NCBI GenBank assembly: GCA_041844335.1 | Contig: JBGZAX010000073.1 | Span: 1-19,810, forward strand | Direction of reading: 5' to 3' | DNA: 19,810 bases | Source of the DNA: CAUUFM01 sp041844335 | GTDB taxonomy: Bacteria; Bacillota; Clostridia; Lachnospirales; Lachnospiraceae | Shown here: piece by piece, positions 1 through 8,119 of the stretch | Layout: each line of letters opens with the position of its first letter | Position numbering within the stretch: the stretch's first letter is position 1 | The notes under the pieces: generated by a model | The model's input: the letters and a program-made list of their open reading frames with translations, nothing else | Databases searched by the model: none | Told to the model about the DNA's origin: nothing | Translations under genes and position numbers: made by a program

Positions 1-298
1 CAAGCCCTCCGCCTAAAATAAAGGAAAGGGCAAGCTCAGATATGCGGTTCAATTTTTTAAAGCATAACATAAAAATATAAATAATTAAACCGCCTACAAT
101 AAAAAAACTCAAAAATTTTCTTAAGACGACAGGTTTATCAGAAAAGGCTCCAAAAGAAACCCCATAATTTTTAAGACTGTTTATTACAATTTTTCCATCA
201 AACAGCCCCCTATTTTCAAGCTCTTTCGTTTTTTCAATTTTATTTTTAATTGTAAGATCTGCTATTATAATAAAACATATTATTAAAATATAAATCAA
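1..298 (-). CDS. lspA: Signal peptidase II-like protein (LspA family), N-terminal part, runs off left edge
   Basis: A reading frame open from position 298 to the window edge gives about 99 residues of a membrane protein. It starts with a hydrophobic helix (MIYILIICFIIIAD), then an Asp and IKNKIE, then KNYGVSFGAF, then a second hydrophobic segment, ending in LALSFILGGGL. This order matches LspA, the membrane aspartyl protease that cleaves lipoprotein signal peptides: helix 1 with Asp, an N-x-G-x-x-F-G motif, and a Gly-rich helix before the N-x-x-D-R motif. Both catalytic Asp residues lie beyond the window, so activity cannot be judged. The only start I find is TTG at 298-296, whose first bases overlap the clpX stop (TTGA). 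A GGAAGGA site lies 10 nt upstream, inside clpX, so translational coupling to clpX is likely. The spacer KTKELENRGLFDGKIVINSL differs from textbook LspA, and a diverged paralogue is possible. Confidence 0.72.
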   Translation of the reverse strand, partial: MIYILIICFIIIADLTIKNKIEKTKELENRGLFDGKIVINSLKNYGVSFGAFSDKPVVLRKFLSFFIVGGLIIYIFMLCFKKLNRISELALSFILGGGL

Positions 299-1794
299 TT
301 TACATCTATCCTTCCAACCGTTCTCATTTCTATCATAGGTGAGGTTTTGCCGTTTATATAATCTGCGGTAATTGTAACCCGGCCTATATTATCATCTTTA
401 GGTATCTCATACATTATATCAAGCATGAATTCTTCTATAATTGATCTTAAGGCTCTGGCTCCGGTCTTCCTTTTTATAGCCTTTTGTGCAATCGCTTCCA
501 ATGCATCATCTGAAAAATTGAGATCCACCTCGTCCATCTCAAGCAGCTTTTTGTACTGTTTTAATATGGCATTTTTCGGCTCTTTTAATATCTGTATCAG
601 ATTCTCCTTTGACAGCTCGCTCAAATGACAGATAATAGGAAGTCTGCCTATGAACTCCGGTATCATACCATATTTTCTTATATCATCCGAAGTGACATAC
701 TTTAATATATCATCCTCTTCATCATACTTATCCTTTAAATCTGCTAAAAAACCCATAGAACTTTGTTTATTCAGTCTCTCCTTGATTATATCGTCAATTC
801 TGGGGAAGGCTCCTCCACAGATAAACAAAATATTTTTAGTATTCATTGTAGTCAGCGGCACCATGGCATTTTTACTGGATGCTCCCACGGGTACCTCGAC
901 TCTTGCTCCCTCAAGCAGCTTTAACATTCCCTGCTGAACGGATTCTCCTGACACATCTCTTTGATGAACGTTTTTCTTTTTAGCAAGCTTATCAATCTCA
1001 TCTACAAATACTATTCCGGCTTCAGCCTTTTTTACATCACCCTTTGCCTCCGATAAGAGTTTGGATAAAACGCTTTCAATGTCATCTCCTATATATCCCG
1101 CCTCTGTAAGAGAGGTTGCATCAGCTATTGCAAGCGGCACATCCAGTAAACGAGCCAATGTTTGCACAAGATAAGTCTTTCCTGAACCTGTGGGCCCCAA
1201 GAGCAGAATATTTGACTTTTCTATATCCACTTCATTATCATTTTTGGAAGATATTCTCTTATAATGATTATATACCGCTACGGAAATTACCTTTTTGGCA
1301 AAATCCTGACCTATCACATAGTCGTCAAGTCCCTGCTTTATAATGTGAGGGAGAGGCAATTTTTCTAAATCAAATGTCTTTTTGTTATCTTCTTTTTTCT
1401 TTGATATCCCTGTATCTAAATTCTCCTTTTCATTTTCTTTCTGAAAGCCCTCTTCCTTTGCCTTATCGCTGTTATCATAAAAATTTTCATTAAAATCGGC
1501 GAAATTAAAGTTCTTAATACCAAACGGCAAGTTTCCGAAATTCATCTCATCTAATGGTAAGCTGCTCATACTATCCAAGGTTCTTTGCATACAGTCGGTA
1601 CAGATTTTCATACCCATTGGCAATGTAACAAGCTTTCCTGCGGTATTTTCAGGTCTTCTGCACACAAAGCAAAACCTGTCTTTCTTTATGCTGTCATCAT
1701 TATTTTCTCCATTTTCGTTCACATCACTATTTGTAATGTTTTCACCATTACCGTTTTTAATTTCATCCTTGTTAATTTCGTTATTTTCAGTCAT
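295..1794 (-). CDS. clpX: Divergent ClpX-type AAA+ unfoldase
   Basis: Hexameric AAA+ unfoldase that normally feeds substrates to the cytoplasmic ClpP peptidase. At 499 residues it is longer than the usual ~420. Visible parts: an Asn/Glu-rich N-terminus; a zinc domain with Cys at about 42, 45, 65 and 68; an unusually long, charged, Asn-rich linker (about 70-145); Walker A GPTGSGKT (200-207); pore loop GYIGD; Walker B VFVDEID with D265-E266; RDVSGE; arginine-finger region MIPEFIGRLP; and sensor 2 GARALRS. Two functional loops differ from standard ClpX: the RKH-loop region reads GASSKNAMVPLTTM instead of GGRKHPQQE-like sequence, and the ClpP-docking loop reads MGF instead of IGF. ATG at 1794 is chosen because AAAGGA lies 7 nt upstream; the TTG codons just before it are too close. 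The gene follows htrA and overlaps lspA rather than joining tig/clpP, so it could be a second ClpX. Confidence 0.93.
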   Translation of the reverse strand: MTENNEINKDEIKNGNGENITNSDVNENGENNDDSIKKDRFCFVCRRPENTAGKLVTLPMGMKICTDCMQRTLDSMSSLPLDEMNFGNLPFGIKNFNFADFNENFYDNSDKAKEEGFQKENEKENLDTGISKKKEDNKKTFDLEKLPLPHIIKQGLDDYVIGQDFAKKVISVAVYNHYKRISSKNDNEVDIEKSNILLLGPTGSGKTYLVQTLARLLDVPLAIADATSLTEAGYIGDDIESVLSKLLSEAKGDVKKAEAGIVFVDEIDKLAKKKNVHQRDVSGESVQQGMLKLLEGARVEVPVGASSKNAMVPLTTMNTKNILFICGGAFPRIDDIIKERLNKQSSMGFLADLKDKYDEEDDILKYVTSDDIRKYGMIPEFIGRLPIICHLSELSKENLIQILKEPKNAILKQYKKLLEMDEVDLNFSDDALEAIAQKAIKRKTGARALRSIIEEFMLDIMYEIPKDDNIGRVTITADYINGKTSPMIEMRTVGRIDVN

Positions 1795-1824
1795 CAACAA
1801 ATCCTTTCCTCAGCAACACTTAAA

Positions 1825-1849
1825 CGCCGGCAGAATTAAACTGCCGACG
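1825..1849 (-). terminator. Hairpin between htrA and clpX, weak or partial terminator
   Basis: The 76-nt gap between htrA and clpX holds a perfect inverted repeat on the transcribed strand: CGTCGGCAG, a 7-nt loop, then CTGCCGGCG (nine pairs, one G-U). The following sequence is GTTTAAG, so the U-tract is short. It looks like a weak terminator, attenuator or RNA-processing stem that could lower clpX-lspA expression relative to htrA. The hairpin is seen directly; the role is inferred. Confidence 0.5.
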
Positions 1850-1870
1850 TAAATTAAGCTTATAATATTT

Positions 1871-3610
1871 TTAATGAACTCCGAAGATTTTTTCCAACAG
1901 TTCTCCCATTTTGTTGTCATTTTCATTACTATAATTAAAATCGTACTGAATGTCATCATTTTCCAAACCGTCATGATTTTCATTATTTTCCTGAATGTAT
2001 GGTCTGTTATGCTTGTACTCTTCAAGCTCTCTTTGCTGCTCCTCCTGATTTAACATATCTTTATCTTTAGCGGAGATTAGCACCTTCTTTGTGGAAAATT
2101 TATATTCTCCGCCGATATTTCTCATTATGCCTACATCAACAGTTTCTCCAACCTTGAAATACTGTAATCTTTCCGCAATGTCCTGCTGTGTTTCTACCTT
2201 AAAGCCGTTGACCTCCACTATCACATCGCCGCTCAAAATGCCTGCTTTATCAGCTCCTAAGCCCTTTGTAACATTCTTTATGTAAAATCCTATTGGAATT
2301 CCGTAAGACCTTTTTACATTTTCATCAGTTGTAAACCCCGTCACTCCAAGCATACCTCTATTTTTTGCTTCCACTATCTGCCTGTCGTCTTTTAAAATTT
2401 TATTAATAATAGGTTCTGCTTTGGAAATCGGAATTGCATAACCCATTCCCTCTACAGCCTCTGAACCGTTTTTTGCAGAATTTATTCCAATTACTCTGCC
2501 GGTGGCATCAATTAAAGCTCCTCCGGAATTTCCGAAATTAATAGCAGCATCAGTTTGAATTAAACCCTCCATTTTCGATCCGTCAGATAGCTGTATGCTG
2601 CGTCCGATAGCTGAAATTATACCGCTCGTGGTGGACTGTCCGTAGCCAAGAGCATTACCCATAGCAACAACCGCCTGACCCTCAACAAGATTATTTGAAT
2701 CGCCGATTTCGACCTTTTTTATCTGCCGCATCGTTTCTTCCGCTATATCGGATTTTTTTACGGATATCACCGCAAGGTCGTTATGGCTGTCCTTACCCTT
2801 TATTGTAGCAGGAGCTACGGAATTATCAATAAATGCCACCGATAAATTATTACCGTTATCAACCACGTGGTTATTTGTGGCTATATAATAATTATTCTCA
2901 TCCTCGCTTATAATAAATCCGGAACCGCTCATAGGGATGTCTTTATAATATGAACCTCTGAAAAAATCCTGTAGCTGTGTTTGAGTGGTAGCGGAGATAT
3001 TGACCATTGCCGGCTTGTTCATAGCTACTATCTGTGATACATCGTTTAATACCTTATATCCGGTAGTTTCCGCTATCTGCCTTTGAGCATCATTTTCATC
3101 AGCTACCATTTCATTATCTAAAGTATTCTCAGAAACTGATTTAAAATCGCTTCCCACCAGACGGTTGGTTACGACAAAGCTAAGACCAGCAACAACTCCT
3201 AAAAATGCTGCAATCCCGATCATCGCAAAAAACCTTTTGGCAGTAAAACCACCCTTGCCGTTAAGATTATTTCCACTGTAATACTGTTTTTTCAATAATT
3301 TCTGTCTTAATCTTTCAGCCCTTTCTTCTTCTCTTATCTCATCTAGGCTCTTATCCTTAGAGGTATTGCTGAACTGATAATATTGATAATTATCTCCTTT
3401 ATCATCAGCTACGGTATTGTTTGCAAAATAATCGTCAGAATTATTCGCTTCCGAATCATTCATATTATTTGTATTATTTTGGACAGCCTGCTGTCTATTA
3501 GGCTCAGTCGAAAAAATATCAATATACTCATCTCGTTTCTCATTGGGCGCATTTGTGTTAAGATCCTGTTCACTATTTTCTATATTATTTTTTTCATTAT
3601 AACCATCCAT
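1871..3610 (-). CDS. htrA: HtrA/DegP-like membrane-anchored serine protease with PDZ domain
   Basis: Trypsin-like envelope protease that degrades or refolds misfolded exported proteins. It is 579 residues from the ATG at 3610. Order: a long acidic, Asn-rich cytoplasmic region (1-125, with a charged helix rich in Glu/Arg/Lys near 88-108); one membrane helix (about 127-147); a protease domain with the triad His248 (TNNHVVD), Asp278 (HNDLAVI) and Ser362 (NFGNSGGAL); a PDZ domain (about 418-513); and an acidic, Asn-rich C-terminal tail ending EKIFGVH. The Firmicute HtrA plan (cytoplasmic N-terminus, single helix, protease, one PDZ) fits well, though the cytoplasmic part is long. AAAGGA lies 12 nt before the ATG, somewhat far; an upstream in-frame ATG at 3646 has no evident ribosome-binding site. 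The 116-nt gap to the LCP gene shows no convincing promoter or terminator. It lies between LCP and clpX, same strand. Confidence 0.93.
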   Translation of the reverse strand: MDGYNEKNNIENSEQDLNTNAPNEKRDEYIDIFSTEPNRQQAVQNNTNNMNDSEANNSDDYFANNTVADDKGDNYQYYQFSNTSKDKSLDEIREEERAERLRQKLLKKQYYSGNNLNGKGGFTAKRFFAMIGIAAFLGVVAGLSFVVTNRLVGSDFKSVSENTLDNEMVADENDAQRQIAETTGYKVLNDVSQIVAMNKPAMVNISATTQTQLQDFFRGSYYKDIPMSGSGFIISEDENNYYIATNNHVVDNGNNLSVAFIDNSVAPATIKGKDSHNDLAVISVKKSDIAEETMRQIKKVEIGDSNNLVEGQAVVAMGNALGYGQSTTSGIISAIGRSIQLSDGSKMEGLIQTDAAINFGNSGGALIDATGRVIGINSAKNGSEAVEGMGYAIPISKAEPIINKILKDDRQIVEAKNRGMLGVTGFTTDENVKRSYGIPIGFYIKNVTKGLGADKAGILSGDVIVEVNGFKVETQQDIAERLQYFKVGETVDVGIMRNIGGEYKFSTKKVLISAKDKDMLNQEEQQRELEEYKHNRPYIQENNENHDGLENDDIQYDFNYSNENDNKMGELLEKIFGVH

Positions 3611-3726
3611 TAATACCACACATCCTTTCTTTAGTACAACAATCATTATGTTTCTTTGTCTTATCGAAAATATAGAACTTATCTGTGTTGTCGCTGTGTT
3701 TTAAATATGAATTAAGCTTGATGATT

Positions 3727-5019
3727 TTATGGTATCTTATTCACATTTTTGCTGTTATTTATGCCGTTTTTAGTATCCTTTTGTTTATCAGTATCTGATT
3801 TATGAGTCCCTTCTTCCTTTTGCTCATTAGGAATATTTTCAGGCTTATTCATGGAATTCCCAACCTTGTTGGCATCCTCACCGTTATAATATTTTATCTC
3901 AAGTTTTGGAGTATTATCGGTTACACCCGTGGTATTTTTAATATGGTCACTTATAGTCTTTACCAGCTGTGAAGTATCATAATTGGGATCTCTTTCCGGA
4001 TAAAGATACTTATGTACGTCCAAAACATTTTTATTTAAATTAATAGGCACTATTACGGCAGCCTTTCCCACGTATGTGCTCGTAAAATCAAACGGAAAAG
4101 CCGCAGTTTCAACTATATCATATGTAACAAGATCCTTTATATAATCCAATATCTGTGAGTTGTCTAAATTCGTTGAAATATAAGGAAGTACATCATCCAT
4201 GGCTTTATTGAGCTGCATCACATCAAATTTTCTTGCCTTTTCAAACAGCTTCTTTATTACTATTCTCTGTCTGTTCGCTCTTGAAAAATCATCACCCACA
4301 CCTTTTCTGATACGTGCATAGGTGGTAGCCTGTGCTCCGTCAAGTGTAAGCTTTCCTCCAGCTTTAAGGAAATGACATGGAACCCCTGCCACTCTTGCAG
4401 TTTCTTTAAGATATCTGTTTATCTGTCTTGCCTCTTTATCGGTTATCTCTATCTCTATACCTCCAAAGGCATCCACAGCCTTTGTAACCGCCGCAAAAGA
4501 TGCAGACACGTAACTTTTAATATCAAGATCAAGATTTCGATTTATCATTCTTATTGATCTGTCATAGCCATATAAAAAGGCACTGTTGGCTCTCTTTAGA
4601 ATAATATTTCCATTATCACTTCCGTTGTCCATATAGGTATCACGATAAATGGATAACAGCCTTATTTGTTTTTTATCGTTATCAATGGCACAGACCATCA
4701 TAACATCCGAATTTGTGCCTCCATCCAGCTGATTTTGTCTGGAATCAAGTCCGTAGAGTACCAAGGTTTCATATCTTATCAAGTGCTTTTTGGGTTCCTC
4801 CGCTTCAGGCTCTTTAACCTCTCTTTTTACAATTCCTGCCTGTTCATCGGTAAGTTTTTTTGTTCTTGCAATTTTCCCAAGCTTTCCCTCAAAATAAAAC
4901 ACTGCAAAAAGCGCTCCGATTCCCAAAAATAGAAGAATCATTTCAAGCACTAATATCTTTTTAAATTTTTTCTTTTTACCTTTTCTGTTATTGTTGAAAT
5001 TATGCTCAATATCACTCAT
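3727..5019 (-). CDS. LytR-CpsA-Psr (LCP) family glycopolymer ligase
   Basis: LCP proteins act outside the membrane and move glycans from undecaprenyl diphosphate onto peptidoglycan (or, in some species, protein). The 430-residue protein has a Lys-rich cytoplasmic N-terminus, one membrane helix (about 22-43), a linker, and an LCP domain (about 80-365). Conserved residues are visible: GLDSR (90-94), SDVMM with Asp105, SIYRDTY with Arg126 and Asp127, DAFGGIEI, LDGAQATTYARIRKG with Arg236/Arg238, and DDFSRANRQR with Arg247/Arg250. The last ~65 residues are a hydrophilic Lys/Asn/Asp-rich tail. The start is supported by AGAGG 6-7 nt upstream of the ATG. The gene comes 34 nt after the sugar-1-P transferase and so directly after the glycan synthesis/export genes, which makes attachment of that glycan its likely job. 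Substrate is not determinable from sequence; a regulator-like role, as once proposed for LytR, is less likely. Confidence 0.93.
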   Translation of the reverse strand: MSDIEHNFNNNRKGKKKKFKKILVLEMILLFLGIGALFAVFYFEGKLGKIARTKKLTDEQAGIVKREVKEPEAEEPKKHLIRYETLVLYGLDSRQNQLDGGTNSDVMMVCAIDNDKKQIRLLSIYRDTYMDNGSDNGNIILKRANSAFLYGYDRSIRMINRNLDLDIKSYVSASFAAVTKAVDAFGGIEIEITDKEARQINRYLKETARVAGVPCHFLKAGGKLTLDGAQATTYARIRKGVGDDFSRANRQRIVIKKLFEKARKFDVMQLNKAMDDVLPYISTNLDNSQILDYIKDLVTYDIVETAAFPFDFTSTYVGKAAVIVPINLNKNVLDVHKYLYPERDPNYDTSQLVKTISDHIKNTTGVTDNTPKLEIKYYNGEDANKVGNSMNKPENIPNEQKEEGTHKSDTDKQKDTKNGINNSKNVNKIP

Positions 5020-5038
5020 TTTAAAACCTCTTCATAAA

Positions 5039-5068
5039 ATTATACTATATTAATTAAATAGCGGTCTT
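5039..5068 (-). promoter_or_regulatory. Possible weak internal promoter before the LCP gene
   Basis: A perfect TATAAT (5039-5044, minus strand) lies in the 34-nt gap before the LCP gene. The best -35 is poor: AAGACC at 5063-5068 with an 18-nt spacer. It could be a secondary promoter for LCP-htrA-clpX-lspA, but in such A+T-rich DNA a chance -10 match is plausible. Confidence 0.25.
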
Positions 5069-6412
5069 TTTTCCATTATCAACCCCTTCTGAATTCTCCT
5101 TTGAAAAAAGAACCTTTACAGTCAACAAAATCAGCTTAATATCCATTAAAAACGAATAATTTTCTATATATGTCATATCAAGCTTTAATTTATCATATGG
5201 AGTTGTACTGTACTTACCATACACCTGCGCATATCCTGTAAGTCCCGCCTTTACCTTAAGCCTGAAATGAAATTCAGGTATCACTCTTTCATATTCCTCT
5301 TGAATTTCAGCCCTTTCAGGACGCGGTCCGACAAATGACATATCACCCTTTAAAATATTAAAAATCTGCGGCAGCTCGTCAAGATGCAGTCTTCTGATAA
5401 ATCTGCCATATGGTGTAATTCTGTCATCATCTTTACTTGCAAGTCTGGCTCCCTGTGTTTCAGAATGCTCTCTCATACTCCTGAATTTAAATATTTTAAA
5501 GATTTTCCCGTTTTCTGTAAGTCTTTCCTGTGTATACATTACAGAACCGCCGTCATAAATTTTAATTATAAGGGCTGACAAAATAAGTATAGGCGAAAAA
5601 ACAACTAATATTATAACAGAACAAATGATATCAAGCAACCTTTTAAATAATCGCTGATCAAATGTAAGTCCTGAGTTCTTCGCCACTCTTAACGGACTGT
5701 CAAACAAATATATGTCCGTAGCACTGCTGACAATGATATCTGAAAGCTTAGGGGTTATGTAGCATCTTATAGATCTGTCAAAGCAATGCTTTAGCAGATC
5801 ATTCCTTTCATTTGCCGATATATCGCATAAAACAACGGACTCAAAATCGTCAATCTTCTTCATCACAGTTTCAAGTGAATTTTCTTCGATAGAGATCGTG
5901 CTCTCAATATTATACTTATCGGCTCTTTGAGAGAGCTTATTGATTAAAGCATCATATCCTCTCTCTCCATAGACAAGCAACATTCTATATGGAGGATAAA
6001 GCTTTATGTAAATATCTCTTGAAATCACACACCAAATCACGATTATGACCATATCGCACAGGGTTAAGCCTGCTATGTATTGGCTGTGAGTTAAAAACCT
6101 CCACCTGCCGATTAAGGCAAGCTGCAAATATGTCAAGGAATTTACAATTACTATTGATATAATCTGTGATAAAAGCATATCCATAAGCCTCAAATATCCG
6201 ACTTTAAAACCGCCGAAAATAAGACCGAATGCCAGCAAAAACACCGCATACATCGCAATAATAGCCCAATGTCCTCTTCTGAAATACTTAATTGGCATCA
6301 GATTAACGTAAAAATTAAACCAAACAAAACCATACAAGAAAAGTTGTACCGACATAATGAAGACTGCCATAAAAAATATGACCAGCCTTTTAAACTGTTC
6401 CTTACCCTGCAA
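5054..6412 (-). CDS. Polyprenyl-phosphate sugar-1-phosphate transferase (exopolysaccharide initiating enzyme)
   Basis: Membrane enzyme that starts glycan synthesis by moving a sugar-1-phosphate from a nucleotide sugar to undecaprenyl phosphate on the cytoplasmic face. The 452-residue protein has four N-terminal membrane helices, a soluble nucleotide-fold-like region (about 145-240), a fifth hydrophobic segment (about 260-285) and the C-terminal bacterial sugar transferase domain. That domain shows the family signatures: FKIFKFRSMRE, a conserved Asp/Glu pair in RLHLDELPQ, NILKGDMSFVGPRPER and KAGLTGYAQVYGKY. This is the WbaP/CpsE-type architecture; the sugar cannot be told. The start is taken as TTG at 6412 because GGAGG (6421-6425) lies 8 nt upstream; the longer TTG start at 6427 overlaps that site. 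It follows the glycosyltransferase with an 18-nt gap and precedes the LCP gene. Confidence 0.9.
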   Translation of the reverse strand: MQGKEQFKRLVIFFMAVFIMSVQLFLYGFVWFNFYVNLMPIKYFRRGHWAIIAMYAVFLLAFGLIFGGFKVGYLRLMDMLLSQIISIVIVNSLTYLQLALIGRWRFLTHSQYIAGLTLCDMVIIVIWCVISRDIYIKLYPPYRMLLVYGERGYDALINKLSQRADKYNIESTISIEENSLETVMKKIDDFESVVLCDISANERNDLLKHCFDRSIRCYITPKLSDIIVSSATDIYLFDSPLRVAKNSGLTFDQRLFKRLLDIICSVIILVVFSPILILSALIIKIYDGGSVMYTQERLTENGKIFKIFKFRSMREHSETQGARLASKDDDRITPYGRFIRRLHLDELPQIFNILKGDMSFVGPRPERAEIQEEYERVIPEFHFRLKVKAGLTGYAQVYGKYSTTPYDKLKLDMTYIENYSFLMDIKLILLTVKVLFSKENSEGVDNGKKTAI

Positions 6413-6420
6413 AACGGTTG

Positions 6421-6425
6421 CCTCC
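6421..6425 (-). promoter_or_regulatory. Ribosome-binding site deciding a TTG start for the sugar transferase
   Basis: GGAGG on the minus strand lies 8 nt from TTG 6412-6410, normal spacing. No ATG is available nearby in frame, so a TTG start is the best reading. Confidence 0.65.
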
Positions 6426-6430
6426 AAATA

Positions 6431-7183
6431 TTAAAAGTTATACTTAATTACAGCAGAAATTGCATATCTAAAAAAATAATAAATTGAGCAAAAAAAACTC
6501 AAGCCGAGTCTTCTATACACCTCAAATGTGGCTATGGCGGACTTGAATTTATTAGATGATTTGCCATTTATTGATAATCTGTAAAGCAAATACGGAAAAG
6601 TTAAAAACACAACTCTTCCCTCGGTATCGCGCAAAATTCTAAGCCATGTAATATAATCCTCGTGAATATCGTCATCAGTCATAGGATAGGCTTTCATCAC
6701 ATCGGCTCTAACAAGCACAGATGAGCAATTAACCACATTACCGCAGAGAAGTCTTTTATAATCCGCACTTTTGGGAACTCTTATTATTTTACCAATTAAT
6801 TCTCCATTATGCAACATTAATTCTCTTGAACAGGCACATATTATTGCACCTGTTTTTTTAATCAGCTCTATTTGCTTACTGATTTTATTATATCTCCAAA
6901 TATCATCAGCATCCAAAAAAGCTATATATTCGCCATTGGCAAGAGCAATACCTCTGTTCCTTGAAAAAGCTGCTCCCATATTTCTTTCATTTCTTAAGTA
7001 GATGATACTATATTCACTATCGGCAATTTTTGCCCTAACTATATCCTCGGTATTATCATTTGAACAGTCATCAATAATAATCAATTCCTTTATGCCGTCT
7101 TGTATAAATACTGATTCTATTGCAGGCAAAATCGTTTTTGCACTGTTATAAGCAGGCATAACTACTGAAACACACTCTCCCAT
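6431..7183 (-). CDS. Family 2 glycosyltransferase
   Basis: GT-A fold, inverting family 2 enzyme that adds a sugar from a nucleotide-sugar donor, probably to the undecaprenyl-linked acceptor made by the next gene's product. The 250-residue protein opens with SVVMPAYNSAKTI, followed by IIIDDCSNDNTEDIV, NERNMGAAFSRNRGI and the metal-binding FLDADDIW (Asp-Ala-Asp), all standard for the family; a likely catalytic acidic residue lies in DDIHEDYITW. The C-terminus (FFCSIYYFFRYAISAV) is aromatic and hydrophobic and may sit at the membrane. ATG at 7183 is chosen since AAGGGG lies 7 nt upstream; a TTG one codon earlier is also possible. A 66-nt gap separates it from the ABC ATPase gene. It is the only ordinary glycosyltransferase in the cluster, so the repeat made here is short or other loci contribute. 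Donor and acceptor are unknown. Confidence 0.92.
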   Translation of the reverse strand: MGECVSVVMPAYNSAKTILPAIESVFIQDGIKELIIIDDCSNDNTEDIVRAKIADSEYSIIYLRNERNMGAAFSRNRGIALANGEYIAFLDADDIWRYNKISKQIELIKKTGAIICACSRELMLHNGELIGKIIRVPKSADYKRLLCGNVVNCSSVLVRADVMKAYPMTDDDIHEDYITWLRILRDTEGRVVFLTFPYLLYRLSINGKSSNKFKSAIATFEVYRRLGLSFFCSIYYFFRYAISAVIKYNF

Positions 7184-7249
7184 CAAATTTCCCCTTAGCC
7201 CTCATTATTAAATTTCAAAATCAATACTTTTTCAAAAAAACATAAATTT

Positions 7250-8119
7250 TTACTTGGACAAATTTTCCGATTTTTTATATAAATCAGTATCGAGCAACAT
7301 ACAAATTTTCTGTGGAGCATCAGATACATTTTCTTTATCAACCGTCATATTTACATCTGTTTTAGGCTTTACTTCTGTTGTCTTAGTCTTGTTGTAATCA
7401 ACATATGCATCAATTACCTCCTGAGAATCTCCAATCATTTTTATACTGCCCTTTTCAAGCCACATCACCCTGTTACACAATTTTTTTATCTCATTCATAT
7501 TATGTGTAACAAGTATAACAGTCCTTTTCTTAGATGAAATTACTTTTTTCATCCTCTTTTTACTTTTTCGCCTGAACTCCTCGTCGCCGACACTTAAGAC
7601 CTCGTCTACCAATATAATATCTGTCAACAATATCGTATTTATTGAAAATGAGAGCTTGCTGAACATACCGCTTGAATAAGTTTTCACCGGCATATCAATA
7701 AAGCTTCCCAAATCGGCAAATTTTATAATCCTGGGTATTTTTTCCTCTATTTCCGCCTTGGAAAACCCGAGTAACATTCCGGTAAGCCTTATATTTTCTC
7801 TACCTGTGAGTTTTTTGTCAAAACCCTTTCCTATCGCAATTAGAGACACGGACCTGCTGTAAAGATCAATACTTCCGGAATCGGCAGAAAAAATTCCAGC
7901 TATTGCCCTAAGCAATGTGGACTTCCCCGAACCGTTGCTGCCTATTATTCCCAAAATTTCACCTTTTTTAACATCAAACGAAATGCCTCTTAATGCCTCA
8001 TATTCTTTTTGCTTTGCTTTTTTGAGCTTAAACAGACTCTTTCTTATTGAGGTCTGCTTTAACGTCTTATACTTTATAGAAAGATTTCTTACCTCTATCG
8101 CATTTTCAAGATTTTCCAT
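7250..8119 (-). CDS. Polysaccharide/teichoic acid ABC exporter ATPase (Wzt/TagH-like)
   Basis: ATPase subunit that powers export of undecaprenyl-linked glycan through the partner permease. The 289-residue protein has Walker A GSNGSGKST (about 60-68), a Q-loop-region sequence SVSLIAIGKGFDKKLTGREN, the signature YSSGM typical of polysaccharide exporters (in place of LSGGQ), Walker B IILVDEVLSVGDEEF and the switch His in VTHNM. The extended N-terminal region before Walker A (KLKKAKQKEYEALRG) is also typical of this subfamily. After the nucleotide-binding domain only about 45 hydrophilic residues remain, so the glycan-binding C-terminal domain of O-antigen Wzt proteins is absent. The start overlaps the permease stop (TAATG) with AAAGGTG upstream, so the two are translationally coupled. 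Confidence 0.93.
   Translation of the reverse strand: MENLENAIEVRNLSIKYKTLKQTSIRKSLFKLKKAKQKEYEALRGISFDVKKGEILGIIGSNGSGKSTLLRAIAGIFSADSGSIDLYSRSVSLIAIGKGFDKKLTGRENIRLTGMLLGFSKAEIEEKIPRIIKFADLGSFIDMPVKTYSSGMFSKLSFSINTILLTDIILVDEVLSVGDEEFRRKSKKRMKKVISSKKRTVILVTHNMNEIKKLCNRVMWLEKGSIKMIGDSQEVIDAYVDYNKTKTTEVKPKTDVNMTVDKENVSDAPQKICMLLDTDLYKKSENLSK

Noticed and set aside
1810..2025. Minus-strand 71-codon frame over the htrA C-terminus
   Set aside because: It is an out-of-frame reading of the htrA tail and low-complexity Asn/Asp codons, with no family features.
3611..3726. Promoter for htrA in the LCP-htrA gap
   Set aside because: Only partial -10-like sequences (TATATT, CATAAT) are present and none has a -35 at acceptable spacing.
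7184..7249. Promoter for the glycosyltransferase gene
   Set aside because: TTGAAA is followed at 18 nt only by TTAATA; in this A+T-rich gap the match is too weak to claim.
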